From Darksidea phi (lineage: Eukaryota; Ascomycota; Dothideomycetes; Pleosporales; Lentitheciaceae): a DNA stretch of 64,000 nt. Shown here piece by piece: positions 23,131 to 35,442 of the stretch (positions are counted from its first letter, which is position 1; each line of letters starts with the position of its first letter). The stretch is from contig JASJFT010000135.1 in NCBI GenBank assembly GCA_030770425.1, positions 1 through 64,000 on the forward strand, given 5' to 3'. The notes under the pieces were generated by a model. It had not been told where the DNA came from and did no database searches. It saw only the letters and a program-made list of their open reading frames with translations. The position numbers were made by a program, and so were the translations under genes.

Positions 23131-25967
23131 GAATAAACATCCACCGAGTTCGTCATTTTCGCCGGCGTAGCCCCAACGAGCGAGCTATGCAGTACGAGTC
23201 CGCCAAACGTACTCGCAGGTACTTTCTTGAATAGCCGTTGCGAGTTCTTCGAAAGCGGGCCGTCGACCTCATCGCGCAGGTAAAGTCTATTTCGTGTCGA
23301 TGCATCCAGTCTCCTCCGGTAGAACTTGGGACACGAGTTGACAGCATCTACCGGGTGTGAGGCAACTGGATATCCGGGCTTATGCTGTGGCGATAGAGTA
23401 TTCGCCGCCACGGTGCCTGTTGTGGCAAAGCGCGGCGATGGTGAAGCGGATTTGCCGTACGCGAGATCGATGGTCGCCGCGCGCGTGAACATGTCCGTGG
23501 AGTCGCGGACCTCGCGTTCCGGCTTCTCCTGCATAGTCTGCGTAGAGGCCTTGCGGCGCAGTCTCTTCCTGGGCATCGTTGATCTGATGGGCGTTTCGGA
23601 GAAGTCCATAAAGTTCATCCTTGGTATTGGAGGTACTTCCTTCTCTTTCTTCTTGCTCGAATGCGCGCTGGTGGTGGAGCTGGGATCGGTGTAGGCGCGT
23701 CGTACCGATGTTGCGTCGGTCGGTCTAAACAATGCAATCCTCTCCTTCTTGCTCGATTTGAGAAGGAGGGTCCAGCCGGCGAAGAGGGTACCATCGTGGT
23801 TTGCCTTGTGAGAGTCTTGCAGATGCTGTCGGAAGCGCTGCCCCGAGAAGTATAGTCGCTGGTTGCAATTACGGAAGTTGTGTTGAGTGACGTGCTCTTT
23901 CAACTGGGCACCTTTGACCTTCCCGTCACCCTTTACGAGCGTCTCGTTACAATAGCAGCATACCGCCTCAAGGGCTGTGCGTGGGCCGGACGGGTATATG
24001 GTGTACTGCATGCCGGGGAGGAAGCTGCAAGACCACATCGTGCAAACAGGATGCAGCTTCTGAGCTGTGGCGAGATTTTCGTACGTGCGTTCGCAGTAAT
24101 TGCATTGGTGAGGAACATTGCTAGATTGAGGTCAGTATGATAAGCTTTAGACTCCAAGAATGTAACATACGGGTTTCGGTTCAGCTCCTCAGGTATGGAA
24201 ACATCATGACTGATCCGCCCAGTCCACCAGGACATCATATCCAGGCCTGCCATGAAATGTCCGGTCACATGCTCGGTGCGTTCTTTGTACGTGGCAAATG
24301 TAAGCCCGCAGAAACCACAGTGCAATGCTTGATGTCCTCGCGCCAAGGGCAAAGGGTGTCGCCATGCTTCGAGCAGCTCGGCCAAACGAACAGGCTTCTG
24401 CCCCAGACTGATCTTGTGCTCCTGGGACACGTGTTGGAGGAAGAAGTCTTTTCGGCTAAACGTCCGCTCAGAGAGCGGCTTTTCTTGGCACGACAAATAG
24501 TTGTGGTCGGCAAGGTGAGATGGGCTGGGGTCGCTCTTTTCGCAGAAAGGACACCGGTCTGGGAACTGCCCAGTTCGAGGGCAGCAGATCCACAACTCTT
24601 CGGGCATGTGAAAGGTCTGCTCATGCCTCATCCAATCGACCCGGCTGTGGAACCGCTTTTGACAAAAGGTGCAGTAGAACCTGATACGCTTGCTGGGCTT
24701 GCGCTCAACTGCTGCGGGCTTCTTCTCCATTGACTGGCGAGCTCTGTCGTCCAGAGCGCCGCTTGACTTCGCCCTCCTCGGAGACTTGCTGCTGTTGCCT
24801 TCGACTAGGGTGCCACTTGTACTAGGGCGGTCCGGTATGTCGTCAGTGGCATTCGGCGCCATGCTTCCGTTCGACTTCGGTCTTTTGATGCTCTTCGCAT
24901 CTTGGGTATCGCCACCGAGAATCCAAGCTAACTTTGGCCTTTCCGCCATGCGTTCGTAGGCCATTTCATCGGTGATTCGTGGTACAACCGATCCTGCGCT
25001 CTCTTTTTCTCTCTTGTAGCGTCTAATCTGGTCTTCTAATATTCTGGCCTTTGCCTGGATCTGCATGATTTCCTCCTCAGCTTTCGCCTTGTAGTCGATC
25101 CTCTTGTCCGGCGAATATCCGGGCATAACCATTTCCATCTGCTCTGTCCAAGTTTTCTCCGTATCAACCGTTCTGCTCGTTGTAGGCCTCTCCGGGGACT
25201 GAACTCTAGCACTTGCTAAAACCGGGTGATCGAGCTTGGGTAGATCCGGCATGGCTGGATGGGACTCACTTCTTTGGTGGTGGTTCGCTTTCGAGACAGT
25301 GCTGTACGATGTGCTGGTAGACTCCGGTGCACTTCCGGACGTATAGAACGTGCGTCGACCCTCAGAATTGACGTCATTCGAGCTCTCGCGAGAATGGTGT
25401 CCACGAAGTGCTGCCAGAGGTCGCGGGATCCGACTCTGGGACTTATGTTTCTTCAACGCGGCATTGATCGCTGGAACAGAGGCCGGCTCTTGTTCCAGTG
25501 GGGCGCTCAAGTAGCGCTCAATCGACATCCTGCTAGACGTGTGGGAAGCCGCAATTCTAGCGGCGCCCTGCATGCGAGCTGGAACAGCTGGCAAGGGCCG
25601 AGCTGGTCCAGCGTTCTCGAACTCCAAGGAAGCATGATTATGTATTGGCAAAGCCCCTTCTGCTAGCTGGTCAGTGAGTGTGATTATCTTTCTGTTGATA
25701 TCATACCAGAGCGTTGCCTTCGAAGGCGATGACTGTGAAGCCAGTTCTTCATCGTGGTGTAATAGGCTTCTCAGTAAGATTACGGTAAGTGACGGATTGG
25801 ATAGTGAAATCAATCCAAAACCTGGTCTCTACTTGTGCCTTGATGGAGCGTCCCTCGTATTTACATCCAAGGCTTGCCTCAACGTTGATCACCACACCTG
25901 CTGAGACAGATTTAGCCTGCTGCGGAAGAGTGTCAACATTTGGTACCGAGCCAAAGTCTATCCAATT
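23121..25967 (-). CDS. C2H2 zinc-finger protein, fungal multi-finger type
   Basis: The firm part consists of minus-strand exons 25732-24171 and 24120-23121. The intron between them joins ELNRNP to NVPHQCNYCERTYEN, restoring a zinc-finger pair. Upstream, an open stretch 25967-25794 (CKYEGRSIKAQVETRFWIDF) reads in phase across a 25733-25793 intron, so the N-terminus probably starts upstream of 25967; the first exon was not resolved. Fingers include FYCTFCQKRFHSRVDWMRHEQTFH, a RCPFCEKSDPSPSHLADHNY block, LHCGFCGLTFATYKERTEHVTGH and CNYCERTY. A coiled-coil segment (KAKAEEEIMQIQAKARILEDQIRR) precedes them, and the last third is basic and disordered. The layout is that of nuclear regulators seen in ascomycetes, but no target is known. 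The stop codon lies inside the end of dispersed repeat copy A. Confidence 0.85.
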
Positions 25968-27527
25968 TCATGGATTAGAGTGTCCAGTCAGCGAAAAGGG
26001 AAAGACTGAATATCGAGCATATTGATGCGCACGGACCGAGGTGTGTCTGAAGCACATTATGCCTGGTTTGCGGTCAGTCTGGGGAAGTTATGCAGGGGTT
26101 TGGCCAAGACAGTGTGTGTCCGAGTCGAACAGCCGGAGAAACGGGTGTGGCAATCCGTTGATAGCATCCCCGTTAGGTCAGACGATGATGCACTGGTATA
26201 ATTGTTCACATGGGTAGTTAAAGCTGGCTGGTGCTCGACCTTCCAATGCGTCATACTCGATCTGGAGCGGAATGATCCGCGATGGTAGCTGTTTTGAGTA
26301 ATAGTAAGCAGAAACGGATGGCTCATATGCCATGTGCCTCTATACATGGCAAGCGATACTTAGTGTCGGACGTTCGTTTCGCAGACAACAAAGGCGAGCA
26401 ATGAAGAACAGTGGCTCCTTTCGGGCCGAATTCGGTTGTAGAGCGACATATCAGTGTGTATGAACGACCCCAAAAGGCGGGCGGTTTCCTCCAGCTGCAG
26501 CTCTGCCGACCAGGACGGAGCGGCCTCGTCCAAGCCGTATGCATGTTTTTGGACCACAGCTCCAAACAAGGATCTAGGGTATAGATGAGAGGGATGATCA
26601 AAAACATGGAGAGTTTGGTAGCGCGTTTAGCCAGATTGAACCGTTAGGCAACGTTGATGCAAGACTTGAAAGAGCGAACCACACTAGGGTTGGTTCAATG
26701 CGGGGAAGCGCGCTAGCCATTTACGGAAAGGGGCCGTGCTTCAGACCCTTCCACAACTTCATGCAATAACGTCTTCTAGAAGCCGGTTGACTTCTGCTGC
26801 CGAGATGACCAGATAAGAAGGATGATTGTGTTGTTCCAGAAACATGCATACCAGGATGAATTGAAGGCTTTACGCGGGGTAGGCGTGCACTCATGCTCTG
26901 GATACGGCACTGACTGCAATATACCATCACGGGTATGGCCGGGGTCACATCTGTTCATAAGCACGACGATTTTAGTCCCAAGCGGCTGCTTCTGGGCTAG
27001 CGTCACCGCATATTGTGAGTTTGTCATCGCAGCACAGTATTGCAACATAGTAATAGTAAAAAGTAGTAAGCCCTTTTCTTTTGAACATGTTGACTCCTTC
27101 TCAAAGAAGAGTGAATAGAGGACTTGCATCGTAGCGATTATCATTCAATGGCTTGCTATTCCTCGCGGCGCTCGTGGCCCGTATATGTACACTATTGAGC
27201 ATCCAGTATCAGTCCAAGGCATGCCGTCGCAGGTGCCAATAAGTCGTGTAGTCCGATGTAAATTCATTCATTCCGCCGTGATCATGCCGTCGTAACATCG
27301 CTCTAACCGAATCACTCAAGATAGACAAGAAAGGCGATAGGGTCCGCCTCAAAGCCGAGGTCGCGCTTGTTGTGCCCTCACACGCGAGTCAGGCTGGATG
27401 CGTCCTGGGCATGAGAGTGCCCAAGAAGGTAGGGAGGGTTGGCGAAAGCTCAATGCGTCGGTGGTTGGTAGTTGATCGGTCGTCTGTGCTCGAGTTAGGT
27501 AGCCGCCTTGCCTCGACGTGGTTGCAC
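25968..27527. other. Intergenic; one weak small ORF
   Basis: A minus-strand frame at 26776-27144 codes for 122 residues with a hydrophobic early stretch (GLLLFTITMLQYCAA) and Cys residues in RCDPGHTRDG and PEHECTPTP. It could be a small secreted protein, but the start is unclear and no family is recognised. Frames at 26323-26607 (-) look random. The left part probably holds the first exon and promoter of the zinc-finger gene. Confidence 0.3.
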
Positions 27528-27967
27528 CTACTTGAAGAGCAAGATGTGAGGCTCCGGTTCATGGACCTCGTAGTGTTCCCAGCCTAGACTCTGTATTCCC
27601 GTGAGCGACCTCAAGTCTCTAGCCAGCAGGGGGCCAGCATACCTGAGTAATGCCCAGGGCTCTCCACTCGTCCTCCCACAGCAGCTTCAGTGTGCCCCTC
27701 GATCCGTCGAAGTATTCCTTGGGTATTGCCTTGAGCATCTGTTTGGGGAGCTGCACATGGCGGTACTCGTAGGCATCGTCTGAGTACCTGAACTCTAGTC
27801 AGCAGGGGTACCACGCGGACGCGGGCCCTGTGCAGGTGGTAAACAACGCACCTGGCCGAGTAGTGGATCGCGTCAATAAACTCTTCGAGCTTCTCCTTTT
27901 CCGATTCCGTCAGCGGACGAGCCCGCTTGTTGCGGCGCGTGAAGTCAATGTCCATATCCGCCGCCAT
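27528..27967 (-). CDS. CKS1: Cyclin-dependent kinase regulatory subunit CKS1
   Basis: Minus-strand exons 27967-27852, 27787-27643 and 27590-27528 give 107 residues. The CKS fold signatures are all there: [21 protein letters not shown] near the N-terminus, then [19 protein letters not shown] and the terminal [14 protein letters not shown] proteins bind CDK1 and help it act on primed phosphorylated substrates in mitosis. The conserved phosphate-pocket residues (R of SARYSD, R of EYRH, W of EDEW) can be seen. A second in-frame ATG lies four codons downstream and could also be used. The first intron, 64 bases, falls inside the SAR|YSD motif. Confidence 0.97.
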
Positions 27968-28424
27968 GTTTAGACTCGTGGGTTGTCCGGTGTTTGGATG
28001 CTCGTGTGCTCGTGCGGGGGGTTCGCGAGGTTGCTAGTGGGGCAGGCAGCAGTTGAAGTAACAGGCAGGTGCAGGAACAATCTGTGCGAGGACACAATTA
28101 AGTATGCTCAGAGATGCAGCGCCATGCAAGAGCACAGTCTGGAAACGAAAGAAGAAATACGCCGCCGCGTGTCCGACAACAAGTCTTTGTTTACGGCTGG
28201 CGGCGGTGAAAACGGCATCCAATCAATAGCACTGCTCTCGGCGCCGAGATTTTCCGACGCTAGACTCGACCTCACCCCATCTCGCCAAGCCTCCATCCCG
28301 CATCAGATACGATGAACCCATGTGAAAGGCGCTTGTGAAAGTTGGGCGTTGGAACTAATCTTAACCATTGAGGTTCTCTTGTGAAACTCCCTGGTCGCTT
28401 AGCAATGCTTTGAAATCCTTCACT
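27968..28424. other. Divergent promoter region of CKS1 and the HET remnant
   Basis: About 460 bp with no supported gene. Frames on both strands are short and unremarkable. Confidence 0.45.
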
Positions 28425-29230
28425 ATGGACCAGAGGGACAAATTGGCTTTAACTATCGAGGGAGCTATTCAGAGACTCATTCTGCCGTCGCTCGACGATC
28501 TTCGGCGTACAAAGGTACCCGGCGAAGAGTATGTTGAGTGGTGCTCTCGCAGTGCGTGCTCTTATCCTATTAGCGCCGGTTCCTACCTGTAGTGTTTGTG
28601 GACATCTTGTTGTATTTCCAGGCGATATCTATGGTAGTGAACCCATCTCTTTACATCGTCTTCGTAAGTTCTTCAAGGGATGTGTCGGATGTTCCATTGT
28701 CTGGAAAGCTGTGACATGCTTTGTGCCCAAAGAGTATCAACAGGCTGGCCGAGCAATCTCGTTTTCTTACCTCTCTGATCATAACTCTCGATTCAAGAAC
28801 GCAAAGAGTTGGGCAAAGGGTGAGTTCGCGTCCCTGATCAAGCAGCCATCACCATATATCACTTCGTCTGCCGACTTGAATCGCATTGAAAGCTGGAAAC
28901 GGCTGGTCGAGAAGTATTCGGAGCATTGCCTCATCTTTGCAACCGATCGTCTCCCCGTCATCTCTAGTCTAGTGAAAAATTGAGCAGTACCATATCAGTG
29001 GTCGCTATGTAGGAGGCATTTGGGAGAGCGATGCTGCAGTGCTCGTCTCGCACATTCACGGGAAACTCGCCATCTCACCATTATCATATGTCGCTCAATC
29101 TTGGTCATGCGCATCGGTGGATCGTCCCATGGCTGTGTTTCTATGGGGTCGGGGGATGCGGTTTATTACGGTATCATCAACAGTAAATGCGTGCCCGAAG
29201 GTAACGATTCAACCAGCAGGGTTTCCATAA
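28425..29230 (+). pseudogene. HET-type (heterokaryon incompatibility) gene remnant lacking the core domain
   Basis: An N-terminal exon 28425-28528 with a GTATGT...CTGTAG intron leads into 28593-28983, which reads CGHLVVFP...FFKGCVGCSIVWKAV, the Cys-rich start typical of fungal HET proteins. Within 150 residues the frame passes to WKRLVEKYSEHCLIFATDRLPVISSLV, which resembles the segment normally found after the HET core (W..LV..Y..R.LTF..DRLPA.SG.A). After a TGA and a frame change, 28988-29227 continues with GRYVGGIWESD and SYVAQSWSCASVDRP, matching the usual Y.AGLW...L and P.WSWAS.DG.. tail. The catalytic-looking HET core of about 200 residues is missing, and the tail is frameshifted. HET proteins trigger cell death on fusion with incompatible strains; this copy is almost certainly not functional. 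Confidence 0.7.
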
Positions 29231-29974
29231 GCGAGGTCACAGCGAAGGTGGTGTTAGAACCAGCTAAATACGCAAGCCATATCTAGAGCTTTCTCACCTC
29301 AACATTGGATGGCCTTCTGGTCGCGCCCTTCCTTAGTGGGATACCAGTAGGGAACATGATTCTACAACGGACCTGCATATACTTCGCTTAGTATTGGTTG
29401 CTCAGGAAGCCTCTTCATGTTGAAACGTACTAACGACGAGGGGGGATTTGGCGGACGTTATTGCCGCGTAGGCATTCTCATAATACAGGGAAGAAATGGT
29501 TTCGAAACTCTCGCAAGCAAGTAGCGGCTTGCGGCATGCTCTCTGTTCAGACACAGAAATTCTTACAATAATTTGAATGGAGATTTTCTTTGTATAATCA
29601 ATACAATTGATTATACCTTAGGTAGCTGAGCATCTTGCCGGTGTTGGCTTCATTAACAAGCAGTTCGACCCAGCGCTTCAAACTATCGAAAATATAAATC
29701 TAAGCAAAAGAATGAACCCATCGACACGTTCCGATCCTACTGCCCTCACTCGCAAATAGCGCTCGTCCTATGAAGTTTGGTGATAATATTTATAATAAAT
29801 GAATGCATATACACCGACTGTTAAATCGACCACACAAAGCAGGAAAGACTCTCCGTGTCTTCATCGTCCCAAAACTAACCTGCAACACAACAACCAATAC
29901 CACTAGTACTTTGTCCGATTCATACCAATAGCAACTTGCGTCGTAGAACCAGTATCGGTAGTACATTGACCCCT
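29231..29974. other. AT-rich intergenic region
   Basis: About 740 bp, notably AT-rich around 29560-29790, with no supported gene on either strand. It separates the HET remnant from the small gene at 29975. Confidence 0.45.
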
Positions 29975-30337
29975 TCATTCCGTTAATCCATGACTTTTGA
30001 GGATTTCCAAGACAACCGATGACTTCCTCACCGGCGGCGCCGGAATCCCCAACACCCTCCATGTCTTCGGCACGCTTCCATCGTTCTCTCCCAAAGCACG
30101 AGCCTCCCGCTCTAGCTGCGCTGTCATGAAAGCCCGTTCAGTATGCTTTAACTTTACTTTCTCTCCTTTGAAGTCTTTATAGGTATATGCCTCCGGGCCC
30201 GCAGTTCTCTCTTTCCCTCTGTGATTGGCCATCCTCCTGTTTCTCTTTGCATCCATTGTTTCTTTATTCCCGCTTTCGACGACCTTCCGTATTTCAGTCA
30301 TGCTATCGTTGTCGTTCTCTCTGGCTGAAGTGCACAT
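29975..30337 (-). CDS. Hypothetical small basic protein
   Basis: A single-exon frame of 120 residues on the minus strand. It is rich in Lys, Arg and Glu in the first half (AKRNRRMANHRGKERT) and has an ordered-looking C-terminal half (KLKHTERAFMTAQLEREA, then PKTWRVLGIPAPP). No domain is recognised. Its composition is more protein-like than the random frames nearby, and the ATG at 30337 has an A-rich upstream context. It could be the last exon of a longer gene. Confidence 0.4.
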   Translation of the reverse strand: MCTSARENDNDSMTEIRKVVESGNKETMDAKRNRRMANHRGKERTAGPEAYTYKDFKGEKVKLKHTERAFMTAQLEREARALGENDGSVPKTWRVLGIPAPPVRKSSVVLEILKSHGLTE

Positions 30338-32460
30338 GGTTGTGTCGAAGTTGGTAGGGTAATGGGCGATGTGTAGCTCTACTTCCGGTGTGTCGACGCT
30401 TTGTTTCTGTATTGGAGAGGAACGGCGGCGGATGCTGGATACACGAAATATCTGGCGATGAGAAGTGTTGCGAAAGGACGTGCTCGTGCTCCCAAGGCCG
30501 CGTTTTGGGCTCGCTCTATAGCCAGTAAGGATTGCTGAAGGAAATAGAAAGGATCGCAGGTAAAGAAAGAATTATAGGAGTGCTCTCCACGCCGTCGCTA
30601 CCTTCTTAGAGCTTACTCCCCATTTATATACCGTCAATGCCATGCTCCTAGCCTCGCCCCAAAGCTCTGCCCAATCTTCTAGAACGTCACACAAAGTGCA
30701 CTGACCATCATGCATTGCTACAACTCCGGTGTACAACAGCCCAAATAAATTACCCTTGTTCTCATGTGCGCCCGCTGCGCCTCGTAGCACCACGCACATG
30801 GAGAAGCTTGCGAGCCCAGAGATTAGGAAACGTGTTGGTGTAATCCATGCATAATATCCCAAGAACCGTGCTTGCCTGATATCTAGGGTGGAGCATGATG
30901 GATAGTGGTACGCGGTACCGTGGAGAGGCACATGTTCTAGGCAGAGTTGTGACACATAAGGCGTGCGGTACCCGCGTGATGTGTGATAAGGCACCACATT
31001 GCTAAAACGGATCGATCACGGAACTGGGCCGTTCCGTTCGTGTCGGTCGATCGATGTTGAATGGAGGCCCGAGCATGCTCTGTGTCGGGTTATAATATCT
31101 GGTAGATTCCTCCAACGGGCATCTTCGACTCTCGTTTCTAGTGCATCCGCCATCCTCCTGGTCACAACTTGATTGTTCCTCACTCTTTCTACCTCCCTCT
31201 TTTGTACGACTTTCTGAAGGCTCGTGATCCCCACTAAGCCCTAGAGCATTTTCATAGCGCCTGCCTACAATGCATATTATCGTGCGTTGATGCGCGTCCA
31301 GCCTATACTTGCTAGCCTGACCGCAATTCTTGCCTTCGACACCATTATTAGCCTGGTTAAATCACTTAACACCATACATGCATGCTTGACAGAACAGGCT
31401 CTCATAATTATTACCATTTGGGAGGTAGCCAGGTTGCGCAATCGGAAAAACAAGCCAAAGTCATGTTAGCTGATCCGTAAGACGTGTACACATGTTGTAC
31501 TCCAGGCCCCTTTATGTAGGCGACATGCTTGTCAGCAGTGGCTAAGTGGGAATCTGGGGCCGAGCCTTGCTGTACAATGAGCAGACTGTAACCTAATCAA
31601 AATTTGTTCAGAGAGTCGAATGAGAGTCACCTGGCTTGTCTTGGTAACGTATGCTTCGGTGAGATAACATCACAAGACCATTTGAAGCAGCATACCCAGG
31701 CACGAATAGGTTCCTAAATATAGTGTCTACAACCGCAAAAAGTGTTGCATAAAGACAAGGCGCTTTAGTGTACTGCGCGTCTCGATAATGAAGTACTGCA
31801 AGCGGATGACGTATCGATTTACTTCAGGACAGACTTTACGGGGGGGTAATGACCTTCTTATGGCCACGTAGGCAACTATGGCTCTGGGCAATATCTCAGC
31901 AAATTAGCTGGGATGATGAATCATCATTGTGTGAGAAGAAGCAGCAATTGGCTTGCCGGATGAATTGGCAGAGTGAGCTACGCCGAAACCGGGAAGGCGG
32001 TGCCGTTTATGTAAGGCTAGCTCCGTCATTTCGCGATAGCTACCCCATTACTATTCTGTATTAAGAACATCCATTATAAACCAACAATCTAGCGCAGGCA
32101 TCGCTTCGACGCGCTGGGCTTCATCACACGCCGTATCTTTGCACGTCAAAGTACACGTTTCATATCGTATGGATCTCGACATTATTCACTATCGAAAAGT
32201 AAAACGCCGTTAAAGCGGCCATAACTAAGTATCTACCGTCACCGCCAGTAAACACCGTCCGTCCGCCGCAAACTGCCCATAACTGAGAGTACCTCCGAGA
32301 CCGATACTACGGAGCCTATGGCCTAAGCACACCTCGTGTAGTCGCATTGGATAATACATTGAAAAGATAGGGAAAAAGAAAGCTCCCCCCATAAGTTGTT
32401 CATCCATGGCGCCTGTCCACGAACTCAACTTGCACATCTTTGCCACGCTACGCACACCTC
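30338..32460. other. Intergenic region, no firm gene
   Basis: About 2.1 kb. The longest frame (30572-30997, -, 141 codons) has a Cys-containing, partly hydrophobic product without recognisable domain and may be chance. Frames at 31016-31234 (-) and 31849-32064 (+) are short. No repeat or RNA gene was seen. Confidence 0.4.
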
Positions 32461-33234
32461 TTATGCGAGCAAGCTGAATGCGACAGCAATAGCGGCAGCC
32501 ATCGCGCTCGAGAAGAGACTGACACCGACCATACCCTGACCAGCGGTGAATTCCGGCAGTCCGGGGGACGTTTGATTGCCTGTTCCTGTGCCAGAAGCAG
32601 CCGGAACAGTATGTGCAGCAGTCCCATTACCATACGGCACCGTCTTTGAAGCACCGGTGTTCGATGCACTGCTACTGACGACAGGAGTGTTGGTGGGCGC
32701 CGACGGTAGGACTATGGCGGAAGTTTGGGTGATGGTGCTGGTGATGGTAGTAGTACAATTCTTCTCCGAGACGGTGACGCTGGTAGACGTTGGCGTCGAC
32801 GGTAGGGTTACGGTGAGAGTGCGGGAAATGGTGCTGGTGCTGGTGGTGGTAGTACACTCCTCTTTCTCTGGGACGGAACCGGCGACCTTTGCAGCGGCTG
32901 TGTCCTTGGCCGGGTACAGGGCGAGGAGGCAATCCTTTTCATGGTCAGTGAACTTGCTCCAGAACTCTGGGGGATTGTCGTCACTGAATGGCGTGGGCTG
33001 GGCCAGCATGGCAGAGACGAGGCTGGTGGGAACGATGGACATTACTTTGCCGAGGAGAGAGCTTTGGTCACAGTCCGCAGGGCTGACTTCGCGGTCGTTG
33101 AGGGAGGAGACGAAGGAGTCATCCACGTGTCCGTTGCTGCGAGCCTTGTGGGCATTTCGGTGGGCGGGTCCGTGGGAGTAGGCTTGCACGACGGCCACGA
33201 AAAGGAGCGCGGAAGAGATGTTGTTGACCTTCAT
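32461..33234 (-). CDS. Secreted Ser/Thr-rich protein, probably GPI-anchored
   Basis: Single exon, 257 residues. The N-terminus is a classic signal peptide (MKVNNISSALLFVAVVQAYS). A folded-looking part follows (residues about 40-105, with LLGKVMSIVPTSLVSAML and EFWSKFTDHEKDCLLALYP). Then comes a Thr/Ser-rich stalk holding two copies of a TTTITSTxT...LPS(T/A)PT motif, and finally a hydrophobic C-terminus (SLFSSAMAAAIAVAFSLLA) after small residues, as expected of a GPI attachment signal. The product is probably displayed at the plasma membrane or wall with heavy O-mannosylation. Its function is unknown. The opposite strand is also open over much of this gene because of the Thr-rich codons. Confidence 0.82.
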   Translation of the reverse strand: MKVNNISSALLFVAVVQAYSHGPAHRNAHKARSNGHVDDSFVSSLNDREVSPADCDQSSLLGKVMSIVPTSLVSAMLAQPTPFSDDNPPEFWSKFTDHEKDCLLALYPAKDTAAAKVAGSVPEKEECTTTTSTSTISRTLTVTLPSTPTSTSVTVSEKNCTTTITSTITQTSAIVLPSAPTNTPVVSSSASNTGASKTVPYGNGTAAHTVPAASGTGTGNQTSPGLPEFTAGQGMVGVSLFSSAMAAAIAVAFSLLA

Positions 33235-34614
33235 GGTTGCGCGAGGTACTGTTTACTTCCGAAAAGAGCGTGGGAATTGGGGTACAAGTACGAGTCTGAG
33301 CAAGTCGTAGTCGCAGCCTTATCGAAAGAGCGTAGGCGCCTAGTGTTTTTAGGCAGCGGAGGGATGTTTGAAACGAATGTCGTGGGAGTCAAAAGAGTGT
33401 GGGTGAGAGTAAGGTTGACGATGCAGGGACTCGACTCAAAAGGGCGCCTCGCTCTAATTTCTACTTCACCACCTTGACCGACACCTGAGCACCAGATTTC
33501 GCGCATCGGCCTGTTACCACGGAGCAACCTTCATTCGGTGCAACCTTGCACGCTCTTTGTTGTGCTACTATAGGCTAACACCGTTTGCAATCAATCAAAC
33601 CGTAGAGGGCGGTCCAACAGTCTAGCGGTCACAGTACTAACACCCAGCATGCGCCTAACTAATCGAGTTGGTGCAACGACACCACGGGGCGCGCAATTAT
33701 GACTAACAATATGAGTTCGCCGAGGTAAATGTGTATACTTTTTAGGGCGGGAGCGGTTGCGCTGAGTTTGCGCTTCGGCTACGTTTGGGGTTGACTATAT
33801 TTGATGAAGTGGGAAATTTGAGCGCAACAACGGAAAAAGAGTGCGGGGAACGACATCTACCAAACCTAGCTCTTACTCAAGATGCTATCGATGGTCATTT
33901 CGAGTCGCACTTTCGACAAATTGCGTTGTTTGTTAGCAGTCTCCGCTCAGCCAACGCTGCAATCTCGCCGACTGTGCCCGCACATGGCGAGCCGCTCTAA
34001 CTCGCGAGTTGTTGGTAACTCACGTCGGCGATGATTTGAAAAGCCCCCAGTGTTTCACTTAGTATTGAATTCCACGACAGGATAAGCTGCGTACGAACTG
34101 CGTTGCAACCGCGAGACAGCGGCGTCTCTAGTATGAGACTGTAGGTACTGAACCCCTATTAGATCAGCTTTGCCGATTTCATACCCTGATCATTAGTAGG
34201 CCTGCATCCCCTCTTGGTAATCTAAATACGTCCTCGAGAGACATCCATATACTGTTCATCAACCATGCACTCGCTAGGTTAGAACCGCTCAAGAGTGACC
34301 AAATATTGAGCGAGTAGCAAGCGCAGAGCGGAAACATTTCGGGAAGTGATACACCAGTTTGAGTGATGCCTCACTTCCCGGCCGCGCGACCTGTTGGTGA
34401 GGGAATGACCTTTGAAAGGAGAACGCGATACCGACATGCTGGCCAATTGAGCCGACCACAAGAGGCGTACAAACTACCCATAATAGTCCCAACTGTACCC
34501 CAAAAATGCAATAAAAGCTTATTGAATAATACCACAACACCCTATCCTCGCACCAAATCAAACTCGCACCACCTCACCCCCGACCGCCCCAACATCCCTC
34601 TCTCTTCCAACCCA
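33235..34614. other. Intergenic region, no gene recognised
   Basis: About 1.4 kb between the GPI-type gene's start and the 3' end of the lipocalin-like gene. Short frames at 33785-34000 (+) and 34289-34561 (-) have no recognisable features. Confidence 0.45.
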
Positions 34615-35442
34615 TCACACATCCCCCTCTCCAACCCACGCATAAACCAACCTCACCCGAACAGCCTCCTCCTGATCCTTCCTTCTAATAACAAACCGTC
34701 TAACCAACCACCTCTCCCCCTCGACATCAGCAAAACCCCAAACCTGCCACCCCACCCACCCACTCACCGCATCAGCAAAGCTCTCAACAACATCTCCCTC
34801 CGCCGTCTCCTTCAGCCAGCCTTCGGCAAGCCACTTGGCATCGTCTTCCCTGCGGCCCTCTTGCACGCCCTCGCCACCAGTCGCTGCTTCAGCCAAGATG
34901 TTGTTGAGCGTGGTCATGCGCGATTTGCCGCGCATCGAGCCGAAGAGCCAGTCGTTGTGTGTGCGGTATGTCCAGTCCAGCGAGCGGTTTTCGGTCGTGC
35001 CTTTTATGCCGCCGGGAGCGGTTGGCTCGATGTCGATGTGTGGGACATTGGGGCCGGCGGGGTTATCTTCGGCGGGGGCTTCGTCTAGGGGGTTGTTAAG
35101 GGTGATGAGAATGGGTATGGCGAGGAGCCATTGGGGTATGTACATTGTTTCAAGTGCTGCGTTACGGTCGCTAGACCGACTGCTTTCCGTGTCAAATAGC
35201 CGAGACCGAGGATGGGGTGTGTGGAGTCGGAGAGGGATTTGTTCTAGCTCGTTCATTAGCTGGATAAACAGTATCGCATTCGAGATTACATGTATAGAAA
35301 TAAGAATATGGTGTATCGGGGGAGTGTGAGAGCGCATAGAAGATAAAGTGCTGAGGACGATGGTATAACGTTAGATGGAGAAACATACGATCACCCATTT
35401 GCCATTAAGGTCCTTAGTAGTCTTATTCGCCGGCGCCGCCAT
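34615..35442 (-). CDS. Conserved ascomycete lipocalin-like protein of unknown function
   Basis: Minus-strand exons 35442-35389, 35243-35144 and 35084-34615 give 207 residues, all in phase. The start MAAPANKTTKDLNGKWVI, followed by NKSLSDSTHPILGLG, YLTRKAVGLATVTQHLKQY and HIDIEPTAPGGIKGT, then LDWTYRTHNDWLFGSMRGKSR and the C-terminal RFVIRRKD..VRVRLVYAW, matches a family widespread in ascomycetes. It has a lipocalin-like run of alternating beta strands and no signal peptide, so a cytosolic ligand-binding role is plausible but unproven. A longer open frame starting at 35337 is a shadow that reads through the introns; the conserved N-terminus shows the true start is 35442. Confidence 0.85.

Noticed and set aside
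32576..33181. 201-codon plus-strand frame opposite the GPI-type protein
   Set aside because: It is the antisense shadow of Thr/Ser-rich repeat codons and has no domain or start context.
34363..35088. 241-codon plus-strand frame
   Set aside because: It lies opposite the lipocalin-like gene, whose conserved motifs decide the coding strand.
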